The notes under the pieces: generated by a model | What the model was told of the DNA's origin: nothing | Seen by the model: the letters and a program-made list of their open reading frames with translations, nothing else | Database searches by the model: none | Shown here: piece after piece, positions 22,023 through 33,699 of the stretch | How the letters are laid out: each line of letters opens with the position of its first letter | How positions within the stretch are numbered: position 1 is the stretch's first letter | Made by a program: the position numbers and the translations under genes | Source of the DNA: Tenrec ecaudatus | Lineage: Eukaryota; Chordata; Mammalia; Afrosoricida; Tenrecidae | Length of the DNA stretch: 64,000 nucleotides | Reading direction: 5' to 3' | NCBI RefSeq assembly: GCF_050624435.1 | Contig: NC_134540.1 | Span: forward strand, 101,833,739-101,897,738

Positions 22023-24167
22023 TGGGATCCTGACTAATACATGTATGCATGTTAATAAAAAGTAAAACTTAAACTAATAATGACATAATGTATGACTTAT
22101 GAACCTATCGGAAGAAAAGGAAAAAAAGAATGCAGAGCCATTGTGAGTCAAATAAGTGGCATGGAAATTTTTATCAAAAGGATAGTAACTAGACACTAAA
22201 ATACATGGTAAAAATATTCAAAATATATAAGCATCTCAATGTATGTGAACCGATAAAATATAATTAAGAAGAGATAATCATATTCAACAAAATTAAAATG
22301 TTACTACAAATAAGATAAACATATTTAAAATAAACCACACAGAAAGGTTAAAAATCAGAGAAATAAAGTAAAAAATATTAGGACTTGCCAAAAAATTATG
22401 CCAGTTGAGGTACAAATACTCATATAGACAAAATGATATTCAAAGCAAAATCCCTAATTGGGCTAAAGTGAGACTTTGTCTACAGTAGAACAATCTAACA
22501 ATAAACTATAGCAATCTTGTGGCTGCACATAGCTAAAATAGAGTTGGAATATACTTAGAAATTTGATCTGAAATTCATACTCTCTTCATGTACATATGGA
22601 ATATTCCTAAAATGAGCCACATACCCTCTTTTGAAAATGTAAACAAGAATGAACTACCAATTCATCGAACCATATGTTGGGATCTCTCATAGTGGAGTGA
22701 CATTAGCCAGTTGAAGAGTCTGTTCTATCTAAAGTTACTTATATAGAGTTTTGAAAGAAGCAAAATGAATGCATTTACTTCAGTCAGAATGGCTGTTATC
22801 TTTAAGGATAGTTAGTGATTGGACAGAATATAAATGGGATTTCTTTTTAATGAAGTTAATTCTGTTTCTTGATTATGGTGCTAGTTGTGAAAATTTATAA
22901 AAGTTTACCCTAGAATTCTGAATGGTTGTTATACTTTAACCAAATATTTGCTTTAAAAATTAACTAAATACAAAATCCTAATCAAAGTTTCAATACACAA
23001 TATTCTCTGAGCATAATACATTTAAATAAGAAGAATAAAGAAAGTCATACAATAATGAAAAATAGAAAGATAATACAATCATCAAAATACAAAAGATTAT
23101 TAGAAGACAGTACTTAAAAATTCTCATGATGAATTCTCTAAAATTGGAAATATAATTTATGATGACTTAGTTCTACCAACTAATTAATTATAGATGTGCA
23201 CACACTATTCGGCTAGTGAAGCATTTCTCTCGTGACTTGTTGGCTAACATGCATATTTCCTTTAATTCAACTGTGGAACGAGGTCAGAATAGAAGTAATA
23301 GAAATGACTTGTTGGCCTTAGAATCAATATTTGAAAGCCAAATCTCATTGGATTTTGCTTAGTCTAACTTGTAGAAGTGGTCCAAATCCATACCATATCC
23401 TTATAATACTAAGTTGATGCTTTAAAAGATAGATCCAGTAAAATCATTTTTCAGATTACTTTAAAATATAACAACAAAAACATACAAATTAAGTTCAAAT
23501 CATTGTGTTTATGCATCTGCTCCAGCAATTTCCACTGACAAAGAGAAAAAGAGATAGAAATATTTAAAGTGTCCACAAAAATGGATGGACATTTTAAGTT
23601 TTACTGGCTGGTATAGGGACAAGGTTGAAATATTCTAGAAAGTCAGAAGTAGATTTTCAAATATTATCAGGAGTTAAGTGCTAGAGACAAAATCTTCAGG
23701 CATGCATGATATGGACTAGCAAATACTTCCTTAATAAATAGAACTATGACTCTCAACTATATTAGTTACAGATCAGCAGTGAAGTCAACTTTTGGTTTCC
23801 TGCTAGCCAACCGTGACTTTTGTATGTTTAAGACAAAGATCCCCCACATGCAGAAGATGACACAGAAGTTGGGCAAAGGTTGTGCCTGAGGCTGGACTGT
23901 GGTAAAAAGAATTTTGACTCGTTCAGTGATCAGCACTCAGTTTTTGGAGAAGGATAAATAATTTATCTAGAATATCATCAGGCATATTATCTTAACTCTG
24001 GGGCTTATCTTCTAGTTGCTTTCAATGTAATTGGACACCCTTCGTTGCTTTATTGACATCTGAACATCTTGATGTTTTGAAAGGCAAATTTTGAAAGGCA
24101 ATTGTTTACTTTCAGAGGTAGTAGTAAAGAGTACGCCCTCTACTTTCATGAGTTGTATAACACCAAG
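22023..24167. other. Unique AT-rich sequence
   Basis: About 2.1 kb with no gene and no repeat I can name. It is one of the longest repeat-poor stretches in the left half. Confidence 0.5.
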
Positions 24168-24172
24168 GGAAC

Positions 24173-24671
24173 TGTATTAGTCTGGGTACTTTAAAGGAAC
24201 AAATCCACAGAAACTCATGTATAAGAGAGTGCGCATCAAGAAAACATTCCAACCCAGTGCTGCCCAAGCCCACAAGTCCAACATTAACCCATTAACCCAT
24301 ATGTCCAACACCAATCCACAAAGTCCTCTTCCATCTCACAAAACAGACACAATGATGTCGACTGCAGGAGGAAAGCCGAATCAGTGGATGTGTAAGCATC
24401 TCAGCGCTGGCAGGGGTCTCACTCGGCTGCTCCAGCACCCAGGGCTGCATCGGGGTAGGTCCATGTGGCTTCTCCTTGGGGATGCCTTACAGGAAGTAAG
24501 CCAGCTGAAGCAGGGAACTGGCTAAGGCAGCTGCACCCTGGTCTGACCATCAGAAAGCAAGAGACCCAAGAACTAGAAAGGCGAGGCTCACGAAGTCATT
24601 TACCTCTCTGCCCTTCTACTAACCCCACATGTGTTTATTGACCAGGTTGGCACAATAAACTAACTACCACA
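24173..24671 (+). mobile_element. LTR-like element B (solo) with 5-bp target duplication
   Basis: Starts 'tgtattagtctgggtac' and ends 'aataaactaactaccaca'. It is flanked by ggaac at 24168-24172 and 24672-24676. Both ends match element A (9172-9820). The interior includes 'cagcgctggcaggggtctc'. The TG...CA ends and the 5-bp duplication suggest a solo LTR; there is no coding content. Confidence 0.7.
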
Positions 24672-24891
24672 GGAACTGTTGTGCCTCACTAAGCTTGAAT
24701 TTTCTTCTAGTGGCATCAGTGTTTATTCCATAGCCCCAAACCAGCAAGCAAGGAAGCAAATTCAGCTGTTGAGTAAATTCTGACTTCTAGCGTTGTTGAG
24801 ATTGTCAATGAAATTATATATAGAACCATATAGTACTGGACTTGACAGTGAATAAGTACTAAGCTCTAGCTTCTACCACCTTCATCACACA

Positions 24892-25090
24892 TGGAGCCCT
24901 TGCGGTGTGTAGGCTGTGGATCAGGCTGTTAGCAGCCAGGTCTGTGACTCAAACTCACCAGTTGCTCTGAGGAAGAAAGACAAGGCTATCGGTTTGCATG
25001 AACATTTGGTCTCGAAACCTTTAGTGAAGAGTTCTACTCTGCCCTGAAGATTGTTCTGAGCCAGAATTGCCTGAATGACCATGAGGATCC
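24892..25090 (+). mobile_element. AfroSINE
   Basis: Head 'tggagcccttgcggtgtg', 'gaagagttctactctgccct' in the body, degraded tail. Confidence 0.8.
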
Positions 25091-25099
25091 ACCTCGAAA

Positions 25100-25529
25100 T
25101 AGGAGTAGCCTGAGTTAGTGTACATTATTTCCTATGAGTGAGTGGGTTGTTTAAAACGCATCCTTACATTATGAGACTCCCATGTTTAAGCATTTTCTAG
25201 GTGTAAACAAAACTCTTGGAAAAGCTCCATCTTTGCAGATTTCTTTTTCATTAGAGTGGTTTTACTGAATTGTCTTTATGAAATGTATGTTGTTACCTCA
25301 GGACAGGCCACCTATCAGAAATCCTCCCTCTTCCTCCAATGTGAACTATCTTAGAAGACGACAAGTATTTGCCAGGTCACGGTACTTAACGAAGCATCAC
25401 TGGAAGACCCTGTCCTGGGTCATAGCATGTCCTGAGGCCTCTGTTTGAGCCCCTGCTGACTTTCAAAGTTGTGTTCTCAAGAGTGACTCGCAAGGGGTAC
25501 AAAAGTGTACACGAAATTCTAACATAGGA
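25100..25529. other. Unique sequence
   Basis: No gene seen. Confidence 0.45.
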
Positions 25530-25735
25530 ATCTCATTGCCTCGAGTCGATTCTGACACGTAATGACCTTTTAGGACAGGGTAGAATTGCCCCTGTGGGAT
25601 TCCAAGGCTAACTCTTCACAGGAATGGAAAGCTGCCTCTGTCTCTCTCACGCAGAGCGGCTGCTGGTGTGTTTCTTTGAACTGCTAACCTTGCAGGTATC
25701 AGCCCAGCACATGACCACTGCATTACCAGAGGCCC
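25530..25735 (-). mobile_element. AfroSINE
   Basis: Reverse copy: 'attgcctcgagtcgattctg' tail, 'ggacagggtagaattgcccc', and 'tgaactgctaaccttgcagg' near the head. It is one of the less diverged copies. Confidence 0.9.
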
Positions 25736-25829
25736 TCAAACAGGTAGCGGGCATAGGAAGAGAGACATCATTCCTGGGTGGGCACCAAACTACAACATAT
25801 GAGATTTGCTAGAATCATGTCTCTTTTAA

Positions 25830-27285
25830 AATTTTCACTTGTTTTTTTTCTTACTTATAATTGAACTAGAACCTATACAAGTGCTCAAAGGTCAGTACAT
25901 TTCCAAAATATGTATACGCCTGTGTAACCGGCGCCAAGAACAAGTAGCAGAGTGCCACAGCTCTCTAGGGGCCTTTCCCTCACCACTGCTTCCCCAAAGT
26001 AACCTACCTTGTCTTCTAGCAAGATTGACTTTGCATGCAGTCCACATTTACATGCATGAGATCATACAGTATGTACCGTTTGTGTCTTTTTTAACATCAA
26101 CTTATTGGGGGCTCTTATAATTCTGATCACAACCCATCCATCCATCCATTGTGTCAAGCACATTTGTACATTTGTTACCATCATCATTCTCAAAACGTTT
26201 TCTTTCTACTTGAGCCCTTAATATCAGCTCCTCATCCCCCACTTCCTTCTCCCTCCCCCTCCCTCATGAACCTTTGATAATTTATAAATTACTATTTTGT
26301 TATCTTACACTGTCCGACGTCTCCTTTCACCCACTTTTCTGTTGCCCATCCTCCAGAGAGGTGGTTATATGTAGATCCTTGTAATCAGTTCCCCCTCTCT
26401 ACCCCACCTTCCTCCACCTTCCATCCAGGTATTGCCACTCTCACCATTGGTCTTGAGGGATTCATCTGTCCTGGTTTCCCTGTGTTTCCAGTTCCTATCT
26501 GGACCAGTGTACATCCTCTGGTCTAGCCAGATTTGTAAGGTAGAATTAGGATCATGATAATGGGGGAGAGGAAGCATTTAAGAACTAGAGGAAATTTGAG
26601 TTTCATCACTGATACACTGCACCCTGACTGGCTCATATCCTCCCCATGACCCTTTTGTAAGGGGTGTCCAGTTGCCTACAGATGGGATTTGGGTCTCCAC
26701 TGTTTTGTATCTTTTGAATAATATGCTTATGAAACTCATTTTTATGTTCTTGTACTGTTATAGTTTTTCCCTTGTTACTTGGAATCATATTCCACTTTGT
26801 TAATACAGCCAATTGTATTCATTCATTCTCATCCTGCGGGCCATTTGGTTGGTTTGCTGTTCTGTGCTATTCTAAGTATTACGGTTAAGAGTGGTACTGT
26901 ACTTTTGTTTTTGTGCACATATGCACATAAACACCTGGATATGCATATGGGGTTAATAGCTGAGTCCTGAGTCTAACTCTATGTTTCTTTTATACTGTCA
27001 GTTGTTCTCAGTTGCACACCCACCACTCTGTATGTGAGCATTTCTCTGGGTTTTTCTTGATGTTATTCTATGCTTCCAATGTTCAAATCTATGTACAATG
27101 ATTTAAACTATTTTATTGGGTTTAGATGGTGTTTAATGTATTTTAATTTTTATTTTCCAGTAAGAAATGTTTTTGAGTAGCATTTCAATTTTTATTGACC
27201 GTTTTTAAGTATCCATTCAAATTTCCCCCTAATTTTAAAATTAGTTGTCTATGTTTTCTGCGATGAGTTTTAAGAAAATATGTAC
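25830..27285 (-). mobile_element. Ancient L1M, split by a younger L1
   Basis: 25830-26092 is L1M 3' UTR ('tgcatgagatcatacagtat'); 26706-27285 continues upstream into the ORF2 3' region ('aatcatattccactttgtta', then 'tcatcctgcgggccatttgg'), in the order expected for a minus-strand L1M. The two parts are separated by a younger L1 at 26093-26705. Confidence 0.7.
26093..26705 (-). mobile_element. L1 3' UTR insertion inside the L1M
   Basis: The last about 600 bp of the young L1 UTR in reverse: 'acttattgggggctcttata' at the left, C-rich block near 26240-26268, and 'ttgcctacagatgggatttg' at the right. Confidence 0.85.
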
Positions 27286-27639
27286 TTCATACGAGGGGGT
27301 CTCCCCCCAAACCCAGAATTGCACTGGGCAGAGTGGAACTTTCATTGTGTGCATTTGTCCCACCAGGTGGGCATCTGAAAACTCGCTCTGAGTTTGTGCA
27401 ACCAGTGGTGTCTCCTGGGAAGCTTTTCTCTGGTCACATTGGATTTTTTTCATAAAAGCAGTTTTGCTCAACCCTCATGTGGCCAATTTAAGAGAACAGC
27501 ATGCAGCTCTAAATTTTGTTTCCTGCTTAGGAAAAATACTGCAGAAACTGTTAGATGTTACACACAGCTTACAAGGACAGAATTATGGGAAAAATTCAAG
27601 TGTATGAGTGTGGGTTTCAGGTGTTGGAGCAACAGCATC

Positions 27640-28860
27640 TAGCTGAGAGGAATTGCTAAGCGGCAGAAGTAGGACGAGTGTGATAGTGGGGCAGGAGGAA
27701 GGTGAGAAGAAACAGAGGAGGGATCTAGACGTTAAAGATATGGATAGAGGTATAAGCATAGGTATATACTTAAGCAGAGATATGTACATAAGTTAATACA
27801 TTAATACATGAAAACAGAGGTATCGGCCCATGTGCATATATTTATATGGCAATACACTGAGGTTGTGGACAGACTTTGGGCTTTTGCTGAAGCCCTCCCT
27901 CAATGCAAGAACACTTTGTTCTAACAAACTGGTATTCTGTGATGCTCACCCTCCTGACACAATTGCTGAAAACAAAATGGGTGCATAAGTAAATGTGGTG
28001 AAGAAAGCAAATGGTTCCCAGCTATCAAAAGATATAGCATCTGGCGTCTTAAAGGCTTGAAAGTAAACAAACGGCCATCTAGCTGAGAAGCAACAAACCC
28101 AAATGGAAGAAGTACACCAGCCTGTTCAATCATGAGGTGTCGTCAGGAACAGGTAACAGGTATCAGAAGACCCCAAACAAACAAAAAAATTAAGAAGTGA
28201 TATATTATTGAGAATGAGAGGGATTGGAGCAGACACCTAAAGCTTATCTGTAGACAATGGGACATCCCCTCACAGAGGGGTCACAGGGAAAGGATGAGTC
28301 AACCAGGGCACAGTGAAGCACCGATAAAATACACAATATTCCTCTGCTTCCTTGAGGCTTGCTCACCCTACACCATCATGACCCCAGTGCTGCCTTTCAC
28401 TGTGGGGTAGACTGGAGCATGTGCACAGGTACAGATAAGACATAAGAGCTCACGACACACAGAATCCAGGAACAGGAATGGGAGTAGCAATACCAGGAGG
28501 GCAGGGGGAAGGTGGGGAAAGAAGGGGAAGAAGGGGGAAATGATTGAAATGATGGACACATGACCACAACCCCCCTCCCCCAAACAAGGACAAACAACAG
28601 AAACTGTGGGGGAAGGGAGACAATGGTCGGTGTAAGAGATGAAAATAATAATTTATAATTTATCAAGGAGCCAAGAGGGTGGAGGTGGGAGGGAGGGTTG
28701 GGGGAAAGGAGGAGCTGATATCCATGGCTCAATAGAAAATAAATGTCTGGAAAATTGTAATGGCAACAGATGTACCAGTATGCTTGGTACAATTGATATA
28801 TGAATTATTACAAGAGCTGCAAGATCCCTCAATAAAAAGTTTAAAAATAAATAAAATAAA
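27640..28860 (+). mobile_element. 5'-truncated L1 (3' UTR only) inside mariner copy 2
   Basis: It matches the 3' UTR of the L1 at 14209-16498, from 'gcagaagtaggacgagtg' to the poly(A) signal 'aataaaaag' at about 28834 and an A-rich tail. Mariner sequence resumes immediately at about 28862. This L1 therefore inserted after the mariner. Confidence 0.85.
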
Positions 28861-29133
28861 ATGTGAGGGAGAAGAAAATAGGTGAAATGTCAATTAATGG
28901 CAAACCTCTTTCTGGATGTCCTTCAACTTCCTGAATGTATGAAAATGTCAACTCCTAGTGCATTTGGAGTTCATTCCACCAGATCAGATAGTTAAATCAA
29001 GCTTTCTATTGAAAGGTTCTGAAAAGATGGTGTAACAGCGTGCAGACAAAAGGCCAGATTTGTGGTGGACAGACACAGGTTTTGCCACCGTGATAACGCA
29101 CCTGCTCACGCCACCATCTCAGTGCTCTGATTT

Positions 29134-29397
29134 TTGGCAAGTAACAGCATGCCTCTCTTGCCCCATTCATCTTATGCACCTGACCTCACTCCATGCGACT
29201 TCTTTTTGTTTCCACAATTGAAGAGGGGCATGAAAAGACAGGGATTTGATGACATAGAAGAGGTGAAGAAAAAAATGAGGGAGGGGCTCTCAGCCATGCA
29301 AACAGATGACTTTGAAAAATGTTTCCAACAATGCAATAGCATATTTGACAACTGTAATGGGGAGTACTATGAGGTGATAAGATTGTTTTGTAAATAA
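29134..29397 (+). pseudogene. Mariner transposase C-terminal remnant (copy 2)
   Basis: An open stretch of 87 codons contains the third catalytic Asp in APDLTPCDFFLFPQL and the mariner C-terminal run FDDIEEVKKKMREGL to DDFEKCFQQCNSIFDNCNGEYYE. It lacks the DNA-binding domain and first catalytic Asp, and it is separated by a stop from the HRDNAPAH motif just upstream. It cannot make an active transposase. Confidence 0.8.
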
Positions 29398-29670
29398 ATG
29401 TAAATATATAGCTTTGGGGAAAATTTTCCTCTTTTTTTTGTTTTGTTACCCCCTTATATATATTCATAACATAAAATATCTTCAGCTAATGCCAGGTTGT
29501 TTAGACTTCTTATCACCATTATTAATGCCTAGGTCCCCTTCTGGGTCTACATGTTAATAAATAAAATCAAAACCAAATTTAATAAATCATAGATTTTCAA
29601 TCTAGGGACAAGAAAGAAGAAAAGCATCCTAAGGCAAGACAAAGTAGAAGACATCACTGGGCATCTCTCT

Positions 29671-29793
29671 CTCTGTGTACAAGGATGGTAGAATCTAGTG
29701 CGTGTTACTCCCTGTGTGTACAAGGATGGTAGAATCTAGTGCGTTTTATTCTCTGTGTGTACAAGGATGATAGAATCTAGTGTGTGTTATGGG
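29671..29793. repeat. 41-bp minisatellite, three units
   Basis: 'gtgtacaaggatggtagaat' starts at 29675, 29716 and 29757, an exact 41-bp period. The units differ at a few positions, so the array is not brand new. Confidence 0.9.
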
Positions 29794-29992
29794 AGCATTT
29801 ATATTGAGCTAAATATTTACCAATCACAATGTACAAAGATATGCAATTCCCAGAAACAATTAAAACTATGAAGACACTGGAGATTTATCAGAGTAGGTAC
29901 TACTGGAAGGAATACACTATTGTAAGAATGTTATCCCCATTTAGGAAGATTTTCCCAGCAGACATGTGTAAAACTTGCCTGCTCTGTGAGTA

Positions 29993-30186
29993 AGGAGCCT
30001 TGGAAGCATAGTGGGTTACATGATGGACTGCTAAATGCAAGTTGGCAGTTTGAAACCTCTAGTCACTCCATGGAAGCAAAATGAGGCTTTCTCTCCTCTA
30101 AAGATTTACAGTCTTGGGAAAAAAACTGGGGGCAATTCCATATTTCCCGATAGGGGCACTGTGAGTTGACTCCATCGCAGTGACTT
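29993..30186 (+). mobile_element. AfroSINE
   Basis: Head 'aaggagccttggaagcatag', 'taaagatttacagtcttggg', 'cactgtgagttgactccatc'. Confidence 0.85.
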
Positions 30187-30189
30187 TTT

Positions 30190-30671
30190 GAATAAGTTTT
30201 ATGAGTGAGTACAATCCAAAGGAAAAAAAAGGAAAATTCAAATCACTGTACAGCTGTCAAGTAAATTAAATCCAAAATTAAAATCCTTTCTAGAAAAAAA
30301 TACAAGTTCATATAACTTTTCTTGTGACTCTTCCCAATCATTATAAAAATAAGTAATACAAATCTCATGCAAAATCCTCCATGGAAGAGATTAAGAGGGC
30401 TCATGTTTTAGTTCATGTTTTGAGGTTATCATAATCTGATACAATGAAATTGATGATTGAAATATGCTAGTACACTGAAGTTCAGAATTCTTTTAGTAAT
30501 CTGAGAAGATAAGCCACAGATAGGAAAAAGTATTTTTTAATACACATACCTAACAAAGATTGTATACCCATCATATAAAAGACTCCCAAAATCAACAAGA
30601 AAGAAGATAGTAGGGGAAAAAAAGTAGTCAAAAGATATCATTATATCAGTAGTCAAAAAGCGTATAAAAAG
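30190..30671. other. Unique AT-rich sequence
   Basis: No gene seen. Confidence 0.45.
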
Positions 30672-30945
30672 CCGGGAACCATCAGCTTTCTTCACTACAT
30701 TTGCTTGTGCACCCATTTTGTCTTCAGCAATTGTGTTGGGAGGGTGAGCATCACAGAATGCCAGGTTGTTAGAACACAGTCTTCTTGTGTTTAGGGAGAG
30801 CTTGAACAGAAGCCCAATGTCCATTCACTTCCTCAATGTATTCCATATAAATATATGTACATAGGCCATATTTTTTATGAATTCATCTATTTGTATAAGT
30901 GCACACCAATGTTTATACCTCTATCCATAGCTGTGCTTCCTAGGT
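30672..30945 (-). mobile_element. L1 3' UTR fragment
   Basis: Shares 'ttcactacatttgcttgtgc' and 'gggagggtgagcatcacaga' with the copy at 32525-33465, in the same orientation. Confidence 0.8.
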
Positions 30946-31084
30946 CATTGGTGTACTGAAGAGGGTGTGGAAGAACTGTAATGCTCATATATGACTGGTT
31001 AAAGTACAAACTTTTACAAGCATTTTAAAATCCTTTTTTTCACTACTTAATAAAACTGTCTATATACTACCCTATTGGACTGTG

Positions 31085-31190
31085 ATTTGAACACAGGCCC
31101 TCTGAGGGAGAGAAATAAGGTTTTCTGCTCTGGTAAAGTTTATAGCTTTGGGGACGGTATAGTTTCTGAGACTCGTTATTGACTCAATGG
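31085..31190 (+). mobile_element. AfroSINE, 5'-truncated
   Basis: Body 'ctctggtaaagtttatagct' and tail 'actcgttattgactcaatgg', running into a (GT)n tract. Confidence 0.6.
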
Positions 31191-31192
31191 CA

Positions 31193-31223
31193 GTGTGTTG
31201 TGTGTGTGTGTGTATGTGTGTGT
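31193..31223. repeat. (GT)n microsatellite
   Basis: About 14 GT units with one interruption, grown on the AfroSINE tail. Confidence 0.95.
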
Positions 31224-31229
31224 TTGATT

Positions 31230-32524
31230 GATTATAATCTAGATATGCCCAAGGGAAAAAGGGTATTGTGTTTATAAAAGACATGTAAGAAAATGTTCAT
31301 GATTAATAAAAAGAGAAAACAAATTGTGGAAGATTCAATAGGGGCATAAAACACAGCAGTATAAAGAACGACCTACTGCTCCATGTAACAACATACCTGA
31401 TTCTTACAGAAACAAAAAGTTGATACAGAATACATTTAGGACCCCATTGGTAGACCTATTAAGCCAGTGTAACCCACAGTGAGAGAAGTCAGAATAGTGG
31501 TTTCCTGGGGTGAGATTAGGACTAAAGGTATGGGCAGGGACACAGGGAGCCTTTCAAGGTCCTGCACATGATGTATATTTGTGTGGTGGTTGTCCACGTG
31601 TCAACACATGTCAAATCATTCATTAAGCCTTTCTGTTTGTGTGCTATAACTAATTTTTTTAAAGTGAGGATACTAGCTATTTGTACTTCTGGAAAATGAG
31701 AAGTTAAAGAAAATTGACCAAAATTTTTTAGTTCCAAGCTTTGCTATTTACATAGAGGCTGTGTGGTTTTTCAATTTTAATATTCATCTCCCTCTATACC
31801 AAACCTGAAACAAACAAACGCACAAATAAACCTGAAGTCAATTCTGGCTCCATGTTCCCTAAATCCAGATAGCTTTTAAAGTTAAATGGCCCTTATTGGC
31901 CTATCTCTTCTCCCAAGCCCTTTCAATTGCGGATTCCTTGGTCCAAAGAAGAATTCTTCCACCATGAACTGCTCACTCTGCTTCTTCTGCTGCCTGATTC
32001 AGAAACTTTTCCCCAGTGTGATCCAAAGCCAGCTTAGATCAGCCACTTGCTTTATTGATTCACAGAACTCATGACTCAAAGACGTGGGGCAGGATAGCAA
32101 GGGATTGAGGCTCTGAAGTGAACATAAGTCAGTAAAATTTGGGCCATACTACTTACTGACTGGGATTTTTATTCTTTAGTAGAGTCTTCAACCTTTGTCA
32201 TCCCATTTCTTCGGATATATACTAGTCTTCTATTTCACAAAGGTATGGAGGGGTTTCAATGGGTATTAACATAGACTCAGCAGTGTTCCTCTTCCAAGTC
32301 TCCCATTCTAGAGCTCTCACCTGTCCTGTTTCCAGTTCTGGTTATAGTTCATCTACACTTTAAAATCAGGGCTTGTTCAGATTCTGCTAAGTTGGCCATA
32401 ACTGAACAGGTTTAAACTAGGTCTAAGCCTTGGGAAAAGGAACCTTTTTCTTGGTTGACTAGTCAGAGACGGCACATTCTATAATGTCTGAAGCACCATC
32501 TGTAGATGGTCAATTAAAAGAAAA
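31230..32524. other. Unique sequence
   Basis: About 1.3 kb with no gene and no repeat I can name. Confidence 0.45.
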
Positions 32525-33465
32525 ATGCCCGGGTGGGCTTATTGCTTCTCTGCTAGATCGCTGCTTGTTTAACTTCAAGCCTTTAAGACCCCAGATGCTA
32601 TATCATTTGATAGCCAGACACCATCAGCTTTTTCACTACACTTGCTTGTGCATCCATTGTGTCTTCAGCAATCGTGCTGGGAGGGTGAGCATCACAGAAT
32701 GCCAGTTTGTTAGAACACAATGCTCTTGTGTTTAGGGAGGCCTTGAGCAGAGGCCCAATGTCCATCCACTTCTTCAATGTATTGCATATAAATATATGTA
32801 CATAGGCCAATACCTCTATTTTTATGAATTCATATATTTATTTAAGTGCACACCTACATTTATACCTCTATCCATAGCTTTGCTTCCTAGATCATTCCTC
32901 TTTCCTTTTACCACCCTCCTTTCCCATCATCATGCTTGCCTTTCCTCTTCCTCCTCTTAGTACTTCCTCTCAGCTAGAGTGATGTTGCTCCTACACCCCC
33001 AGGATCTCTAAGTCCTCCTCATTGTTGATTTCTACTCCCTAGTTGTTCCCCTATTTATGACATTGCTTGCTCTCTGCTCCCCTGCATTCTCCTCACCCTA
33101 AGTTCTTCTAGAACCTTCAGTCCAGTTGCTTTCTCCTCGGGCTTGCTTCCCATGCCTATCTAATATAGGTGGGAAAACTAACAGTAATATAATACAAAAG
33201 AAAATAAAATTGAACAAAAAGATATATATATGTGTATACAAAAAATAATGATAACTAGCAAAAAAATAAAAACATAGACAATTCCAGGTCTGTTCGCTGA
33301 CGTTCATGACTATCTCCCCACTGATCCTGGGGGGTTCTGAGAATTGCGCCTTCTAGCCTGAAGTGTATTCTGGGGGCTCCTCAGGGGCATTGTGGCTTTG
33401 CTCCCATTACTGATCTGTTATGTTCTCTTCTTGCTTTGTCGTGCTGTGGGGGGTTCAGAACAGGC
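32525..33465 (-). mobile_element. L1 3' UTR insertion, older subfamily
   Basis: Reverse UTR sequence from 'cttcaagcctttaagacccc' (32574) to the A-rich interior near 33180-33270 and 'tgatcctggggggttctgag'. It lacks the terminal 3' end seen in the other copies. Confidence 0.75.
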
Positions 33466-33532
33466 AAAATATTCAAGTACATGTGAGAGTATAAGAAACC
33501 TATATTGATTAAAGAGGAATGCTTGATAACGA

Positions 33533-33695
33533 GGAACCCTGGTGGCTCTAGGGTGTAAGTGTTGGACAGTTAACTGCAAGCTCAGGGGTTCAAGCCTACC
33601 AGTTGCTCCCAGGAAGGTGAGATTGTCTATTTCTGTACAGATTTATAAATGTCTTAGAAACTGTATATTGGAATTGACTCAATGACAGTAGGTTT
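33533..33695 (+). mobile_element. AfroSINE
   Basis: Head 'aggaaccctggtggctctag', and tail 'ttggaattgactcaatgaca'. Confidence 0.85.
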
Positions 33696-33699
33696 AGCT

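Larger units (their letters stand above)
27292..29456 (+). mobile_element. Mariner (DD34D) copy 2, interrupted by an L1
   Basis: TA duplications at 27290-27291 and 29457-29458 bound inverted ends (CGAGGGGGT and ACCCCCTTA). The 5' part (to about 27625) and the transposase 3' part (about 28862-29400) are separated by an L1 3' UTR. The C-terminal transposase frame keeps HRDNAPAHA, with Asp at 29092-29094, then exactly 34 residues, then Asp at 29197-29199 in PDLTPCDFFLFP: the mariner DD34D spacing. An in-frame stop falls between the two Asps. Compared with copy 1 about 345 bp are deleted after 28960. The copy is dead. Confidence 0.85.

Noticed and set aside
29671..29793. Regular direct repeats as a CRISPR array
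   Set aside because: Three contiguous 41-bp units without unique spacers in a mammalian genome: a minisatellite.
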